A DNA stretch of 64,000 nucleotides, from assembly GCA_963205455.1 (NCBI GenBank), contig CAUJJL010000086.1, forward strand, positions 34,257-98,256, read 5' to 3'. Each line of letters begins with the position of its first letter. Position 1 is the first letter of the stretch. The position numbers were made by a program, and so were the translations under genes. The notes below the pieces were generated by a model. It was given only the letters and a program-made list of their open reading frames with translations. It was not told the DNA's origin and did no database searches. The DNA is from Verrucomicrobiota bacterium. GTDB lineage: Bacteria; Verrucomicrobiota; Verrucomicrobiia; Opitutales; Opitutaceae. Shown in pieces: positions 28,357 to 38,080 of this stretch.

Positions 28357-29727
28357 TCAGTCGACGTGCTGTACGGTGGGCCGATCAATCGAAGCGGATC
28401 TTCCCGAATAGGCTCGGGCCTGGGCCGGAGGGGATATGCTTTCACGTCGGAACGTCGGAGGTGATTCCGTCCGGGTCGGGTAGGATGAGCGCTCCGGAAC
28501 TGAATTGCGGGAAGATTGCGGTGGTGCGGGGGCTACGGTGCGCCGGTAGCCTGCGCTCGATTGCGCACGCTGCCGGTCTTGTGTTGTCACAGGTCCCATG
28601 AAATTGGCGTCGCCCGGTTGAGGTGTCTGCGATCCCCTCTGGCTGCGGCCTGCGCGTGCCTGTGAGGAAAGAGGCAGCGTCTGGGTCTGATGCGGATCCC
28701 GCGACACCCTGCCATGCTCATATCCCGGTTGCCGTGAGACCCTTGAAGGCACGTCGGTAGTGGAACGAGAATCCTGCGGCCTGATCACCCCACTGGATGA
28801 ATTCCACGAATGCGGATTTGAAGGCAATGTCGCGGACCGTTGATTTGGGTAAACCCTCCTGGCGTAGCCGTCCGACTGGGGATGCCGGTGAGCATTCGAG
28901 ACGGTCGCAATACTTCTGGAGCGCCACACGTTCCATTGCCCGGCGTGCCGGTGATCCGCACGATAGTCATGGAGCGGGATCCGCCCAATCCGGCAGTCGT
29001 TCCAAACGCGGATCCTGTATTCCCTCCCGACGACGCAAACTCGGCGTCGGTGCCAGTCGCAATCATACGCCGCCCAATATCCCAGCGGAAACCCTATGCC
29101 AAAACTGATCAACGGGCCCTGCCACGCATAGGAGTATCCCATGTAGACCGCAAAGGGATCGTAGCGCGGGACAAAGATGAGATCGGCTTGGGCGGGAACA
29201 ATGCGGATGACATCCGAATCTTCCACCACGGTCTGCTGGCTGTTGCTCGCAAGCGCTCCGGACGCACGGGCCTTCGCGCGAAGACGCTGAATCCCGTTCA
29301 TGACATCCACCGGCTGACGCAGAAACGCTTCACCCAACCGCTTCGTCCATCCCAGATTCTCATCCAGCCATTTGATGACTTCAGGATAACGAGCAAGACT
29401 GCGAGCGGCATCCTCCCAAGGTTGGTCATCGAAGGCCGTAGACTTCGGGTGCGACGTCAGGTATCGGGAAGCAAGAACGACGTCTGACGGTGCCGTGGCC
29501 GCGGGCAGAATGATGGCAATGAGCGGATCCGGATAAAGTGCCAGCGGAGCCAGCAGCTCATCGATGTCCTTCTCCGAAAGCGATACTCCAACCGCATCGC
29601 GATCGTCGTCAGGAGCCATGACGGAATCTGAGGCCGCCGGAGCCGGTGCGTTGCCCGGGTCGGCGACCGCCAATGCAATCACGGACGTCGCGATTGCGAA
29701 TCCAGTGAGAACCTGATGGCTTTTCAT
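28357..29727 (-). CDS. DUF3300 domain-containing secreted protein
   Basis: 456 residues with a signal peptide (about 1-22). The DUF3300 domain (about residues 50-290) starts L-L-A-P-L-A-L-Y-P-D-P-L-I-A and contains A-S-R-Y-L-T, W-L-D-E-N-L-G-W-T and V-Y-x-P-Y-D-P-type segments. Here the last appears as F-V-P-R-Y-D-P. The rest (about 290-456) is low complexity, rich in Ser, Arg, Pro and Gln, and looks disordered. The family is periplasmic or outer-membrane associated and of unknown role. Convergent with trmO and divergent from the VF530 gene. Confidence 0.88.
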   Translation of the reverse strand: MKSHQVLTGFAIATSVIALAVADPGNAPAPAASDSVMAPDDDRDAVGVSLSEKDIDELLAPLALYPDPLIAIILPAATAPSDVVLASRYLTSHPKSTAFDDQPWEDAARSLARYPEVIKWLDENLGWTKRLGEAFLRQPVDVMNGIQRLRAKARASGALASNSQQTVVEDSDVIRIVPAQADLIFVPRYDPFAVYMGYSYAWQGPLISFGIGFPLGYWAAYDCDWHRRRVCVVGREYRIRVWNDCRIGRIPLHDYRADHRHAGQWNVWRSRSIATVSNAHRHPQSDGYARRVYPNQRSATLPSNPHSWNSSSGVIRPQDSRSTTDVPSRVSRQPGYEHGRVSRDPHQTQTLPLSSQARAGRSQRGSQTPQPGDANFMGPVTTQDRQRAQSSAGYRRTVAPAPPQSSRNSVPERSSYPTRTESPPTFRRESISPPAQARAYSGRSASIDRPTVQHVD

Positions 29728-29836
29728 GGGATCAAGGGGTTACCTCTCTTATGACCTGAACCATCACACGAAGTGCCATCGTTTTCAAACGCCTACCACG
29801 GGTATTTGGCCTGTCATTTGGTACGTATTCTTACGC

Positions 29837-30109
29837 ATGAATAGTCACCCTTCTGACAATATACCCTCTCGATCGCACCCAAAGGATCCCCTGCATGGAG
29901 TGACGCTAAAACAGGTTCTCGAAGTGCTTGAGCGGAATCTTGGCTGGCGACGAATGGCGGAATCCGTGCCGATTCGCTGTTTCGAGTTCAACCCGACGAT
30001 CAAGTCTAGCCTCACTTTCCTCCGGCAAACTCCCTGGGCAAGGGCAAGAGTGGAGGAACTGTTCCTGAGTCTGCCTGAAAAGGCTCGGCAGGAAATCCGC
30101 AATCACTGA
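29837..30109 (+). CDS. VF530 family small protein (DUF2132)
   Basis: A 90-residue protein from ATG 29837; in-frame sequence upstream to 29726 has no family resemblance. It has the whole VF530 signature: K-D-P-L-H-G-V-T-L, then L-x-x-L-E-R-N-L-G-W, I-R-C-F, and P-T-I-K-S-S-L-x-F-L-R-Q-T-P-W-A-R. The family folds as a small helical domain and has been annotated as DNA-binding; the physiological role is unclear. It is divergent from the DUF3300 gene across 109 nt and convergent with the serine hydrolase. Confidence 0.9.
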   Translation: MNSHPSDNIPSRSHPKDPLHGVTLKQVLEVLERNLGWRRMAESVPIRCFEFNPTIKSSLTFLRQTPWARARVEELFLSLPEKARQEIRNH

Positions 30110-30130
30110 CGGCCTCGCTTCGCCTGCTGC

Positions 30131-31396
30131 TCACCTGATGAGGGCCTGATAGGTCAGCACCTTGAACTTCTGGTTCAGATCGAGGCCTCCCGCGGGCATC
30201 AGTTGGGTCATGAAAATCGCGACCAGCCGCTCTTTTGGATCGATCAGGTACTGGGGAAAATAGGCGCTGCCCCAGCCATACGCTCCCTCCGTCCCAAGTT
30301 CGCCGTAGTAGCCCAAGTCATCGTTAACCCAGAATCCCAATCCGAATGCACTCGTGTCGCGCTCGTATTTCTTTCCGGTGTGATTCGCGTGCATGAGTTC
30401 AACGGTCTTGGGACCGAGGATGCGGACGCCATCAAGTTCACCTCCGTTGAGCAGCATCTGCAGGAAGCGGCCGTAGTCTGTGATGGTGGACAGGAGCCCC
30501 GCACCACCCGAGAAACACTTGCGCGGTCCGTGGATATAGTCGCTCGTCGCGGACGTTTCCTGAAGAGTGAGCACGCCGTCCTTCATTCCATAGACGGGTG
30601 CGAGGCGATCCGCCTTCTCCACTGGGAGGAAAAAACAAGTGTCAGGCATGCGGAGCGGATCGGTGATGCGCTCCTTCACAAAGCGGTCGAGCGGCATGCC
30701 CGAAGCCACTTCCACAAGGCGTCCCAGAACATCCGAGGCGTATCCATATTGCCATGACTCGCCTGGCTGTCCGTGGAGCGGAAGCTTCGCCAGACGATCG
30801 ACCGCTTCGCCGATCGTTTCGTTCTTGTTCGCGAAATACCAACCGGACAATCCCGCCTCCTTGTACAAATCAGCCGCCAGCCCGGTTCCGTAGGTCAGAC
30901 CGGCGGTATGGGTAAGCAGATCTCGGATCTGGATGCCCCGCTTCGCGGGAACCGTGACGAATTTCCTGCCGCGTGCACTTCCGTCCTCTGGAGCCGGCAC
31001 CGCCACAACAGAGTTCTTGAACCCTGGAATGAACCTGGAAATCGGATCGTGCAGCATGAACTTTCCCTCCTCGTAGAGGATCATCGCCGCCACGGATGTC
31101 ACCGCCTTGCTCATCGAAGCGATGCGAAAAATGGCGTCCACAGGCATCGGTTTCCGCTTCTCGATGTCCTGCATGCCGTAGGCCTTCAATTGCGCGATCT
31201 GGCCATCGCGCGCGATGTAGATCACCCCTCCCGCGAGCTTCTTGTCCGCAATGGTTTCATCAATCACCGCATCCAGCCGATGCAGGCGCGATTCATCAAA
31301 CCCCAAGGCCGAGGCGCTTCCCGACCACGCGCGTTGCGCAAGGATCAGCAGGATGGCGACAATCATGCCAAGTACGGGAGGGGAAACGCGATTCAT
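30131..31396 (-). CDS. Secreted serine hydrolase of the beta-lactamase/class C family
   Basis: 421 residues with a signal peptide (about 1-26). It has the S-x-x-K motif as S-M-S-K (near residue 93) and a Y-A-S in place of Y-x-N (about 218), as in EstB-type esterases and D-aminopeptidases. The H/K-x-G region is less clear near the end. It could be a carboxylesterase or a peptide or beta-lactam hydrolase. Class C-like enzymes outside the true AmpC group rarely confer resistance, so I do not assign it to resistance. Divergent from the YdbH-like gene. Confidence 0.85.
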   Translation of the reverse strand: MNRVSPPVLGMIVAILLILAQRAWSGSASALGFDESRLHRLDAVIDETIADKKLAGGVIYIARDGQIAQLKAYGMQDIEKRKPMPVDAIFRIASMSKAVTSVAAMILYEEGKFMLHDPISRFIPGFKNSVVAVPAPEDGSARGRKFVTVPAKRGIQIRDLLTHTAGLTYGTGLAADLYKEAGLSGWYFANKNETIGEAVDRLAKLPLHGQPGESWQYGYASDVLGRLVEVASGMPLDRFVKERITDPLRMPDTCFFLPVEKADRLAPVYGMKDGVLTLQETSATSDYIHGPRKCFSGGAGLLSTITDYGRFLQMLLNGGELDGVRILGPKTVELMHANHTGKKYERDTSAFGLGFWVNDDLGYYGELGTEGAYGWGSAYFPQYLIDPKERLVAIFMTQLMPAGGLDLNQKFKVLTYQALIR

Positions 31397-31489
31397 GGGA
31401 CCGATGTAACCAGGTTTTCGCGCTGCGACAGATCAAATTTCGCCAATCCTTCAATTTCTCACCCCAGTCGACGTGTACTTGATGCAAAT

Positions 31490-32779
31490 TTGAATCCCAT
31501 TCACGCTTGCGAACCTGTACCGCCTCTGACCTCCATCGCACATCTTCTCGCTGTATTCCTGACCCTGGGAGGAATTCCAGTTTATGCAGCTTCGAAAACC
31601 CGCGACCTTGCGACGGAAGCGAACGGCGTAATCCATTTCAAGGGATTGCCCGAACTCAAGTGGAAAGCGGTGATAAGACCTCCCTCCTCGACGACGAACG
31701 AACGCATCCTCGACGGATCTGTTGAAGGATCAGGACTGTCCTTGCAGGGTCAACTCAGGTTGGGCACGACTCCGGGAATGGGACACTGGACCCTGGATTC
31801 CGCAAGCCTTGCAATCCAGACATGGCTTTCATCGCTGGCCGGCCTCCCGGGATTTCGCGATACACTGGGTGACTTGATAATGATGGGCGAACTTCGCGGA
31901 CAAGGCAGCGGAACACTGATCCGAGGAAACGTGAATGGCCGTGTCGACGTGCATCTGTCGAATGCCACCCTGGCCAGTGAATCCCGCGCTCTTCGTGTTG
32001 CGGGGATCGATCTTTCTGGGGAGTTCGAGGGTCCCGTCCCTTTTCGGTCAATCGGATTCCCTTCGCTCACATTCATCGAAGCCAGCTTCAGCGGAATCGC
32101 CGCCCACCTGGGGCGCGTGGATTTCGCGGTCACGGAAGATCGCGAGGTTCACATCAGGAGCGCACGCGTTGGTGTGCTCGGCGGCACGGTTGAATTGCGC
32201 GACGCGCGTTTCCCTCTGGATGCGATGTTTTCGGGCGACGTCAGTGCAGCGGTTCACCTATCCAATCTCAACCTGAAGGAGATCAGCGCCCTGCTGCCCG
32301 ACGTCATCGCCGAGGCCAGGGGACGCGTGAGCGGTGAGATCCGTATTGGCTGGAGGCCAGGAGAAGGCTTCAGGCTGGGCAACGGCAGATTCCAAATAGA
32401 GCGCCCGGAGTCGGTGGAAATACGCTTTACCCCGCAGCCGGGATTCCTGACGTCGCACACACCAGAACGCCTCACGATTCTTCCCTCGTGGACGGGCCCA
32501 TTGCACAAATGGTTTTGTCCGCCGAACCCCGCCTATGAGACCCTGCGGCAGATCGAGATGGGGCTGATGAGCCTCCAGGTAGAGACACTCAGCGCCGAAG
32601 TGTATCCTGAGGGTGACGCCCTGGGGCGCAGCGCAACCGTGCGGATCTCAGCGCGACCTGCGGTTGCTTCGGCAGTTGACCGGATTGATTTTGAAGTGAA
32701 CGTCTCCGGCCCCCTGGACGAAGTCATCAGGCTGGGCATGAACCAGAAGATTTCGATCCGGAATGGCAACGTCCCCTGA
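31490..32779 (+). CDS. YdbH-like (AsmA-clan) envelope protein, start uncertain
   Basis: About 429 residues if it begins at TTG 31490; no in-frame ATG precedes the signal peptide (S-I-A-H-L-L-A-V-F-L-type helix, about residues 14-31), and no good ribosome site is seen. The in-frame sequence continues upstream through the opposite gene, which I reject as coding. The mature part is beta-rich with the C-terminal YdbH/dicarboxylate-transport-like pattern: G-x-V-S-G-E-I-R-I near residue 280 and L-x-M-G-L-M-S-L-Q near 360. In E. coli YdbH is one of three AsmA-like proteins that move phospholipid to the outer membrane. Homology is moderate. Confidence 0.62.
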   Translation: MNPIHACEPVPPLTSIAHLLAVFLTLGGIPVYAASKTRDLATEANGVIHFKGLPELKWKAVIRPPSSTTNERILDGSVEGSGLSLQGQLRLGTTPGMGHWTLDSASLAIQTWLSSLAGLPGFRDTLGDLIMMGELRGQGSGTLIRGNVNGRVDVHLSNATLASESRALRVAGIDLSGEFEGPVPFRSIGFPSLTFIEASFSGIAAHLGRVDFAVTEDREVHIRSARVGVLGGTVELRDARFPLDAMFSGDVSAAVHLSNLNLKEISALLPDVIAEARGRVSGEIRIGWRPGEGFRLGNGRFQIERPESVEIRFTPQPGFLTSHTPERLTILPSWTGPLHKWFCPPNPAYETLRQIEMGLMSLQVETLSAEVYPEGDALGRSATVRISARPAVASAVDRIDFEVNVSGPLDEVIRLGMNQKISIRNGNVP

Positions 32780-32795
32780 GAAGCCGAGGCGTGCC

Positions 32796-32814
32796 GATTG
32801 TCCCAAGGACAATC
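32796..32814 (+). terminator. Hairpin between two convergent genes, likely terminator
   Basis: GATTGTCC (32796-32803) pairs with GGACAATC (32807-32814) over a 3-nt loop. It lies 17 nt after the stop of the YdbH-like gene and 50 nt before the end of dnaE2. The T content after it (TCGTCGTTT) is modest, so this is a weak intrinsic terminator for the plus-strand gene. Confidence 0.45.
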
Positions 32815-32864
32815 TCGTCGTTTGCCGGGCGGATCGGCGTCTCCCGTGCGGTCAAATTCCCCGC

Positions 32865-35800
32865 TCAGTGAAAATCATGACTCGCCTGCTCCGGTAGGTC
32901 ATCGCAACGCAGCGCACGAACCCTTTCCGCCTTCACATGGATCACCCCCTGCCGCCGCTGGATTTTGCCTTCCACGATCAAGGCGGGATTCTGGGTGATG
33001 ACCAGGCGTTCGCGCTCAAACAGGGCTGAGGAGATGATCGCGTTGGCAACGCCGGACTCGTCCTCGAGCGACAGAAACACAACGCCCTTGGCGGTACTCG
33101 GTCGCTGCCGACAGATCACGGATCCGCCGATACGGATGCGCTCGCCGTCTCTTCCCAAAACGAGTTCATCCGCGCACCACAGATCGGGAAAGCGTGTGCG
33201 GATGTGCTTCATCGGATGCTGCCCCGTGGTGAGCGACAAAACGGCGAAGTCGGCCTTGATCCGCTCGAGAACCGGCATCGGCGTGAGCAGTTCTGCGGAG
33301 GCGTCGCAGGACTTAACGCCAGCAAACAGATCGCACGCCAGATCAGCGGCTGCGGTTTCCCAGAGGGCCTGTCGTCGGCTTCCGGCAAGCGCATTGAGCG
33401 CGCCGGATGAGGCGAGTGCATGGGATTCCCGGGTATTTACATCGGTGCGGCGGACAAAATCGGCGGGAGACTCAAACGGTCGTTCTGAACGCGCGCGCAG
33501 GATCGCGGCGATGCTCGCCTCACGCAGGCCCCCCACCGAGCGGAGTCCAATTCTGAACGCCGTGTCCGACTCGACGCTCGCTCCGCCCTGCGATTTCTCG
33601 ACACACACAGGACGCACGCTGAGGCCGTGCCGTCGCGCATCCTGCACCAGCGTTGCGGGTGCATAGAATCCCATGGGCTGGGCATTCAGGAGCGCCGTAT
33701 AGAACTCCACGGCGCGGTGCATCTTCAGATAGGCGGAGGCATAGGCAATCAGTGCGAAGGATAGTGCGTGTGATTCGGGAAACGAATACAGCGCAAACGA
33801 CCCGAGTGCCTGAAGAATGCGGTCGGTCGCACCGGTGCTCGTTTGATTCCCCAGCAGCCTGCCGCGAAGCTTCTCCTGCATCTTCTTCATGCGTTCCTGA
33901 TTCCGCTTGAAGTCGATGGACCGGCGGAGTTCGTCCGCCTCCCCCGCGGAGAAATTGGCGAGTTCCATCGCGATGCGAAGGAGCTGCTCCTGAAAGAGCA
34001 CGACCCCGTAGGTACGCTCAAGGATCGGTTCGAGACGGGGATCCCAGTAAGTTACGGGTTGACGCTGGGTGCGACGCTCGATCAGCGGGTGAATTGCATC
34101 ACCCTGGATCGGCCCGGGGCGGATGATCGCAACCTGCAGCGCGAGGTCGTAGAAGGTGCGCGGCCTGAACCGTGGAAGGGTGGCCATCTGTGCGCGCGAC
34201 TCCACCTGAAAAAGCCCGATCGTGTCCGCCTTGCAAAGCATGTCGTAGGTGGGCGCGTCATCCTTCGGCATGCAGGCGAGGTCGACCGGGCGGCCCCTCT
34301 GTCGACAGAGCGTGAGTGTTTCCTCGACGGCCTTCATCATGCCGAGCCCCAGGAGGTCAACCTTCACGATTCCCATCTCTTCGCAATCGGTCTTGTCCCA
34401 CTCAATCACCGTGCGGTTTTCCATCGCCGCGTTTTCCATCGGCACAACGTCGTCAAGACGACCGGCGCACAGGACCATGCCGCCGGAGTGCTGTCCCAGA
34501 TGCCGCGGCAGTGATCGCACGCGTCGAACAAGATCGATCAGGTGCACGGTTCTGGGGTGGGCTTTCGAGATGCCGGCCAGCTTGAGTTGTCCGACGAAAT
34601 CCACGGTCTCGGGATGATCGCCACCCGCATACAGTGAGGTGTACCGGTCGAGCACATCCTCGGAAAATCCGAGTACCTTGCCCATTTCACGCAGGGTGTT
34701 GCGCCCCGAATAGGTGATGACGTTGGCGGTCATCGCCGCGCGTCCGGGATAGCGTCGGTAGACTTCCTGGATCACGCTTTCGCGGCGTTCGCGGGAGGGA
34801 AGATCCAGGTCGATGTCCGGCCACCCGGTGCGCTCCTCCGAGAGAAACCGCTCAAACAGGAGTTTCTGTCCGATGGGATCCACAGCCGTGATGCCGAGCG
34901 AATAACACACCGCAGAGTTCGCCGCGGATCCGCGTCCCTGCACAAGTATGCCCTGCTCGCGACAGAAGCAGCAGATGTCCCGAACAATGAGAAAATACCC
35001 CGCAAAGCCCAGCCTGCCGATGACCGTCAGCTCCTTGTCGAGCTGTCGACGAACCTCCGTTCCGATCGCCGGGTAACGATCACGCGCGCCAAGATACGTC
35101 AGTTTCCTCAGATGCGAATCGACGTTTTCGCCCGGTGGCACCGGAAAATCCGGGAAGCGATAACCCAGTTCGTGCAGCCCGAAGTTGAGGCGCTCGGCCA
35201 GGCGGGAGGTCGCATGGACAGCCTCGGGCAGATCGGCAAACAGCGCCTCCATCTGTGGCGGTGACTTGATGCAGCGCTCGGCGTTGGATTCCAGCATGCG
35301 GCCTGCAGTGTCGAGGGTGCGGCCCTCGCGAAGGCAGGTGAACGCGTCGGCGACACGACGGTTCTCCTTCACGTGATAGACAACCCCATTTGTGGCGAGC
35401 AGAGGCAGGCCGAACCTGCGCGCGAGACCGATCAGCCGGGCTTCCTCGATGTCCTCATTGCGAAGCCGATGACGCTGGATCTCCATGTGCACTCGATCCG
35501 GAAAAATGCGCAGGAGTTTGCGTACCGCTTCTTCGGCACCGGCTGGATCGCCGCGTCGCCACGCACGCCGAACCGGTCCCTCCTCATCACCCGTGAGGGC
35601 CACAAGCCCCTCCGCATGGCTCTCGAGTTCCTCCCAGGTTGCGGCCCCACCCCCTTTCGCAGAACGAAGCTTTGCGCGCGTCAGCAGTCGGCAAAGATTG
35701 CGATAACCCGCCTGGTTTTCCACCAGCAGCGGCACGACTCCGCCATCCTCCATCACGACCTCCGAACCGACAATCGCCCGTACCCCTTTCTCCTTCGAGG

Positions 35801-35957
35801 CCATGTGCGCACGCACCGCCGAATAGACACCATTGCGTTCACACAGGGCTACCGCTGACACCTGGGAATCGGCGCAGGCGCTGACCAGTTCCTCCGGGCT
35901 CGAGGCTCCGCGAAGGAAACTGAACGCCGATCGTGCATGCAGTTCGACGTAGGCCAT
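32865..35957 (-). CDS. dnaE2: Error-prone DNA polymerase DnaE2 (ImuC)
   Basis: About 1030 residues from ATG 35957 (a TTG at 35960 would add one). A C-family polymerase with the N-terminal PHP domain (Y-V-E-L-H-x-x-S-A-F-S-F-L-R-G-A-S), the catalytic motif P-D-I-D-L-D-L-P-S (about residue 385) and a C-terminal OB fold. It ends in S-H-D-F-H, close to the usual DnaE2 tail S-R-D-F-H. It carries out damage-tolerant synthesis with ImuA and ImuB and is the mutagenic member of the complex. Last gene of the lexA-imuA-imuB-dnaE2 operon; its start overlaps the imuB stop (TGATG). Confidence 0.96.
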   Translation of the reverse strand: MAYVELHARSAFSFLRGASSPEELVSACADSQVSAVALCERNGVYSAVRAHMASKEKGVRAIVGSEVVMEDGGVVPLLVENQAGYRNLCRLLTRAKLRSAKGGGAATWEELESHAEGLVALTGDEEGPVRRAWRRGDPAGAEEAVRKLLRIFPDRVHMEIQRHRLRNEDIEEARLIGLARRFGLPLLATNGVVYHVKENRRVADAFTCLREGRTLDTAGRMLESNAERCIKSPPQMEALFADLPEAVHATSRLAERLNFGLHELGYRFPDFPVPPGENVDSHLRKLTYLGARDRYPAIGTEVRRQLDKELTVIGRLGFAGYFLIVRDICCFCREQGILVQGRGSAANSAVCYSLGITAVDPIGQKLLFERFLSEERTGWPDIDLDLPSRERRESVIQEVYRRYPGRAAMTANVITYSGRNTLREMGKVLGFSEDVLDRYTSLYAGGDHPETVDFVGQLKLAGISKAHPRTVHLIDLVRRVRSLPRHLGQHSGGMVLCAGRLDDVVPMENAAMENRTVIEWDKTDCEEMGIVKVDLLGLGMMKAVEETLTLCRQRGRPVDLACMPKDDAPTYDMLCKADTIGLFQVESRAQMATLPRFRPRTFYDLALQVAIIRPGPIQGDAIHPLIERRTQRQPVTYWDPRLEPILERTYGVVLFQEQLLRIAMELANFSAGEADELRRSIDFKRNQERMKKMQEKLRGRLLGNQTSTGATDRILQALGSFALYSFPESHALSFALIAYASAYLKMHRAVEFYTALLNAQPMGFYAPATLVQDARRHGLSVRPVCVEKSQGGASVESDTAFRIGLRSVGGLREASIAAILRARSERPFESPADFVRRTDVNTRESHALASSGALNALAGSRRQALWETAAADLACDLFAGVKSCDASAELLTPMPVLERIKADFAVLSLTTGQHPMKHIRTRFPDLWCADELVLGRDGERIRIGGSVICRQRPSTAKGVVFLSLEDESGVANAIISSALFERERLVITQNPALIVEGKIQRRQGVIHVKAERVRALRCDDLPEQASHDFH

Positions 35958-37408
35958 CAATCATAGATCCCCTCGATGAACCAGCCCTCCGGATCATGAA
36001 GCAGCCGGTAGAGGCTGAGGCCGATACGAACATCCCATTCTTCCCTGGACCATGCCGCAGTCCACCAATCTCCACTGATCCAGACCGGGCGCCGGAGAAC
36101 GGTGACCTCACCCCGCACCAGCGGGGAAATGAGGAAACTCGGCCGAGCGTCCGTGAGCTCCACCGTGGCGGCCTGCGGCGGGCGCAGGCGGCGCAGCATC
36201 GGACCGGCTGCCGACGGGGCAGCCCGCACGGGCTGCTCCGGCACTGCGGCGGAGGGCGGAACGAGGCAAAAGGAGTCGGGACGGTGGCTGTTCGACTGAC
36301 GCGGCGTGCCGACGTTTCCTGCCCCTGCAACCGCGGCGAGTCGGCCGAGGGTCGCATAAAACATCGCCGCATCCCTGAGTCCGGTGTCAAAGAGCCCCTC
36401 CTGCATCTGGGACCGGCGCGCAGGATAGGCCTCAAGTGCAACGCCGATGATCGGTGAATCCGTATGCAGCGTCGCGAGATGATTTTCGAGAACCGAAAAG
36501 AGCAGTTCTGCGCGCGCGGTCGCTTCGGGCAGATCGAAGTCGCGCGCCCATTCCTTCTCGTTGTCGAGCCTGAGGCTGAGTGTGAGACGCGAGGTGCCGC
36601 CGCCAAACTGTCCCACCTCGAGCGCCAGGCGTTCGCAGAAACGCCGCAGCACGAACAGCAGGGGTTCGAGGGTTTCAACGGGCTCCTCCAGGTCCATTTC
36701 AGCGCGGTGACGCACCGGATGTGGCGCGGGCTGGATCGGCCTGAGATACTCTCCGGCCGCCTTGGCCCAGAGTTCCTCGCCCCGGACGCCGAGACGGCTG
36801 GCAAAGGCCGCACGCGGAAACGCCGTGATGGCACCAAAGGTTCGCAGCCCCAGATCCTGAAGGAGTTGTCGCTCCCTCTCCATGGGATCCAGCCACTCGA
36901 TCGGCAGTGGTTTGAGGAACGCGCGGATGTCATCCACCCAGCACTCCGACTCCGGCCCGGTCTGCTGCGCCGCATAACGGGCGATCAGCGGGGTTGGCCC
37001 GACACCTACCTCCAAGGGCAGCCCTTCGGCGGCCATGCCGGCACGCAACGCCGGGATTCGCTGCCGCAGGCGCTTCAGGTCCACGCCTGCGAGATCCACG
37101 GTGACGCTCCCCCTTGTGGTGGCCTCGACCCGAGGTGCCAGTGACCAGCCTGCCGTCAGGAGCAGCGCTCCCGCTTCGCGCTCTCCAGCCAGCGAGGGAC
37201 ACACCAGTTGCAGCGCCGCACATTCGGCAATGGCCTGGGCCGCCGTCATTCCGGGGGTAATGCGAGCAGCCTCGATGCTCCGATGGGCGATGCGTGCCCG
37301 TCGGCCTTCCCCCTCAAGCACGGCCACGGGTTCGCCGCGGAGAGCGGGATTGAACCGCAGCAGGGAGTGCAGCGGAAAATCCGGAATCTGAAGGACTGCG
37401 AACATCAT
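35957..37408 (-). CDS. imuB: ImuB, catalytically inactive Y-family polymerase of the mutasome
   Basis: 483 residues from ATG 37408, which overlaps the imuA stop. The Y-family fold is recognisable (I-A-R-Y-A-A-Q near residue 148 and G-L-R-T-F-G in the helix-hairpin-helix region), but the usual acidic metal ligands are missing: the N-terminus reads V-L-Q-I-P-D-F-P-L where an active polymerase has M-D-x-x-x-F. This is normal for ImuB, which acts as a hub that binds the sliding clamp, ImuA and DnaE2. The C-terminal ~120 residues are not conserved in pattern. A longer reading to 37876 runs through imuA and is rejected. Confidence 0.92.
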   Translation of the reverse strand: MMFAVLQIPDFPLHSLLRFNPALRGEPVAVLEGEGRRARIAHRSIEAARITPGMTAAQAIAECAALQLVCPSLAGEREAGALLLTAGWSLAPRVEATTRGSVTVDLAGVDLKRLRQRIPALRAGMAAEGLPLEVGVGPTPLIARYAAQQTGPESECWVDDIRAFLKPLPIEWLDPMERERQLLQDLGLRTFGAITAFPRAAFASRLGVRGEELWAKAAGEYLRPIQPAPHPVRHRAEMDLEEPVETLEPLLFVLRRFCERLALEVGQFGGGTSRLTLSLRLDNEKEWARDFDLPEATARAELLFSVLENHLATLHTDSPIIGVALEAYPARRSQMQEGLFDTGLRDAAMFYATLGRLAAVAGAGNVGTPRQSNSHRPDSFCLVPPSAAVPEQPVRAAPSAAGPMLRRLRPPQAATVELTDARPSFLISPLVRGEVTVLRRPVWISGDWWTAAWSREEWDVRIGLSLYRLLHDPEGWFIEGIYD

Positions 37409-38058
37409 CCCGCGTGCTCCCGGGCACGGTAACGCTGGCGCTTGAGTTCCACCGGAAGCATCGCAATCAGTTCCGCGCGTCCTGTTGTCAGGGCGTCCAC
37501 CGGCAACGGAAGGGAGAAAGCCAGGCGCCTGGCGGCGTTTGGCACCAGGGCCGTTGTTGTCTGCACAAGCAGCGCCGTGTCGGCCTGTTCGCAGGCGCGC
37601 TGGAGTCGTGTCCAGATGGAATCGCGCACACGCAGCAGCATCCCCTCGGGAAATCCGCGGACATCGATCACGCTGACCGCGTAGTTGGGGTCGCGCGCAA
37701 CGAGATCCGCCGCACGCCAGCAGGCATCGAGCGATTCGCAACGCACCCAGACGATATGTGCGATTGCAGCATCGTCGAACCCCTCGATGTCGAAGGACTG
37801 GGCGGCATCGACCAGTGCCACGCGCTGCCGGTTGGCTCGTGTGGAGGCAAGCAGGGCGGCAAGACTCAGTTGGCAACCCGCGCTGGGATGCTCTGAAACA
37901 AACTCCGTCAGGGTGCCGGTCTGCAGGCCGCCCCCGAGGGCGTCATCGACGGCGGGAACTCCCGTGGGAATCCTCCGGCTGTCGTGGCGACGCGCAGGCG
38001 GAAACCGCTCGTCGAGCAGACGGCGCAAGGCCACGACCCTGTCGGAACCGGCGGACAT
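37405..38058 (-). CDS. imuA: ImuA, RecA-like mutasome protein
   Basis: 217 residues. A RecA-like fold with I-P-T-G-V-P-A-V-D-D-A-L-G-G-G-L (about residues 28-43) as in ImuA/SulA-related proteins, but the Walker A loop is degenerate (no G-K-T), so ATP binding is doubtful. ImuA works with ImuB and DnaE2 in SOS mutagenesis. The start lies 22 nt after the lexA stop; the stop overlaps the imuB start as ATGA, a sign of coupled translation. Confidence 0.92.
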   Translation of the reverse strand: MSAGSDRVVALRRLLDERFPPARRHDSRRIPTGVPAVDDALGGGLQTGTLTEFVSEHPSAGCQLSLAALLASTRANRQRVALVDAAQSFDIEGFDDAAIAHIVWVRCESLDACWRAADLVARDPNYAVSVIDVRGFPEGMLLRVRDSIWTRLQRACEQADTALLVQTTTALVPNAARRLAFSLPLPVDALTTGRAELIAMLPVELKRQRYRAREHAG

Positions 38059-38080
38059 GATGGCGTGGCGGACGGAGGAT

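Noticed and set aside
28840..29487. 215-residue plus-strand frame
   Set aside because: It is antisense to the DUF3300 gene and has no recognisable pattern.
30773..31489. Upstream part of the long frame that contains the YdbH-like gene
   Set aside because: It is antisense to the serine hydrolase and has no signal or domain features.
35839..36975. 378-residue minus-strand frame overlapping imuB and dnaE2
   Set aside because: Arg- and Ser-rich sequence without motifs, in a different frame of clear imuB.
37409..37876. N-terminal extension of ImuB
   Set aside because: It is the shadow of imuA in another frame; the Y-family start is at 37408.
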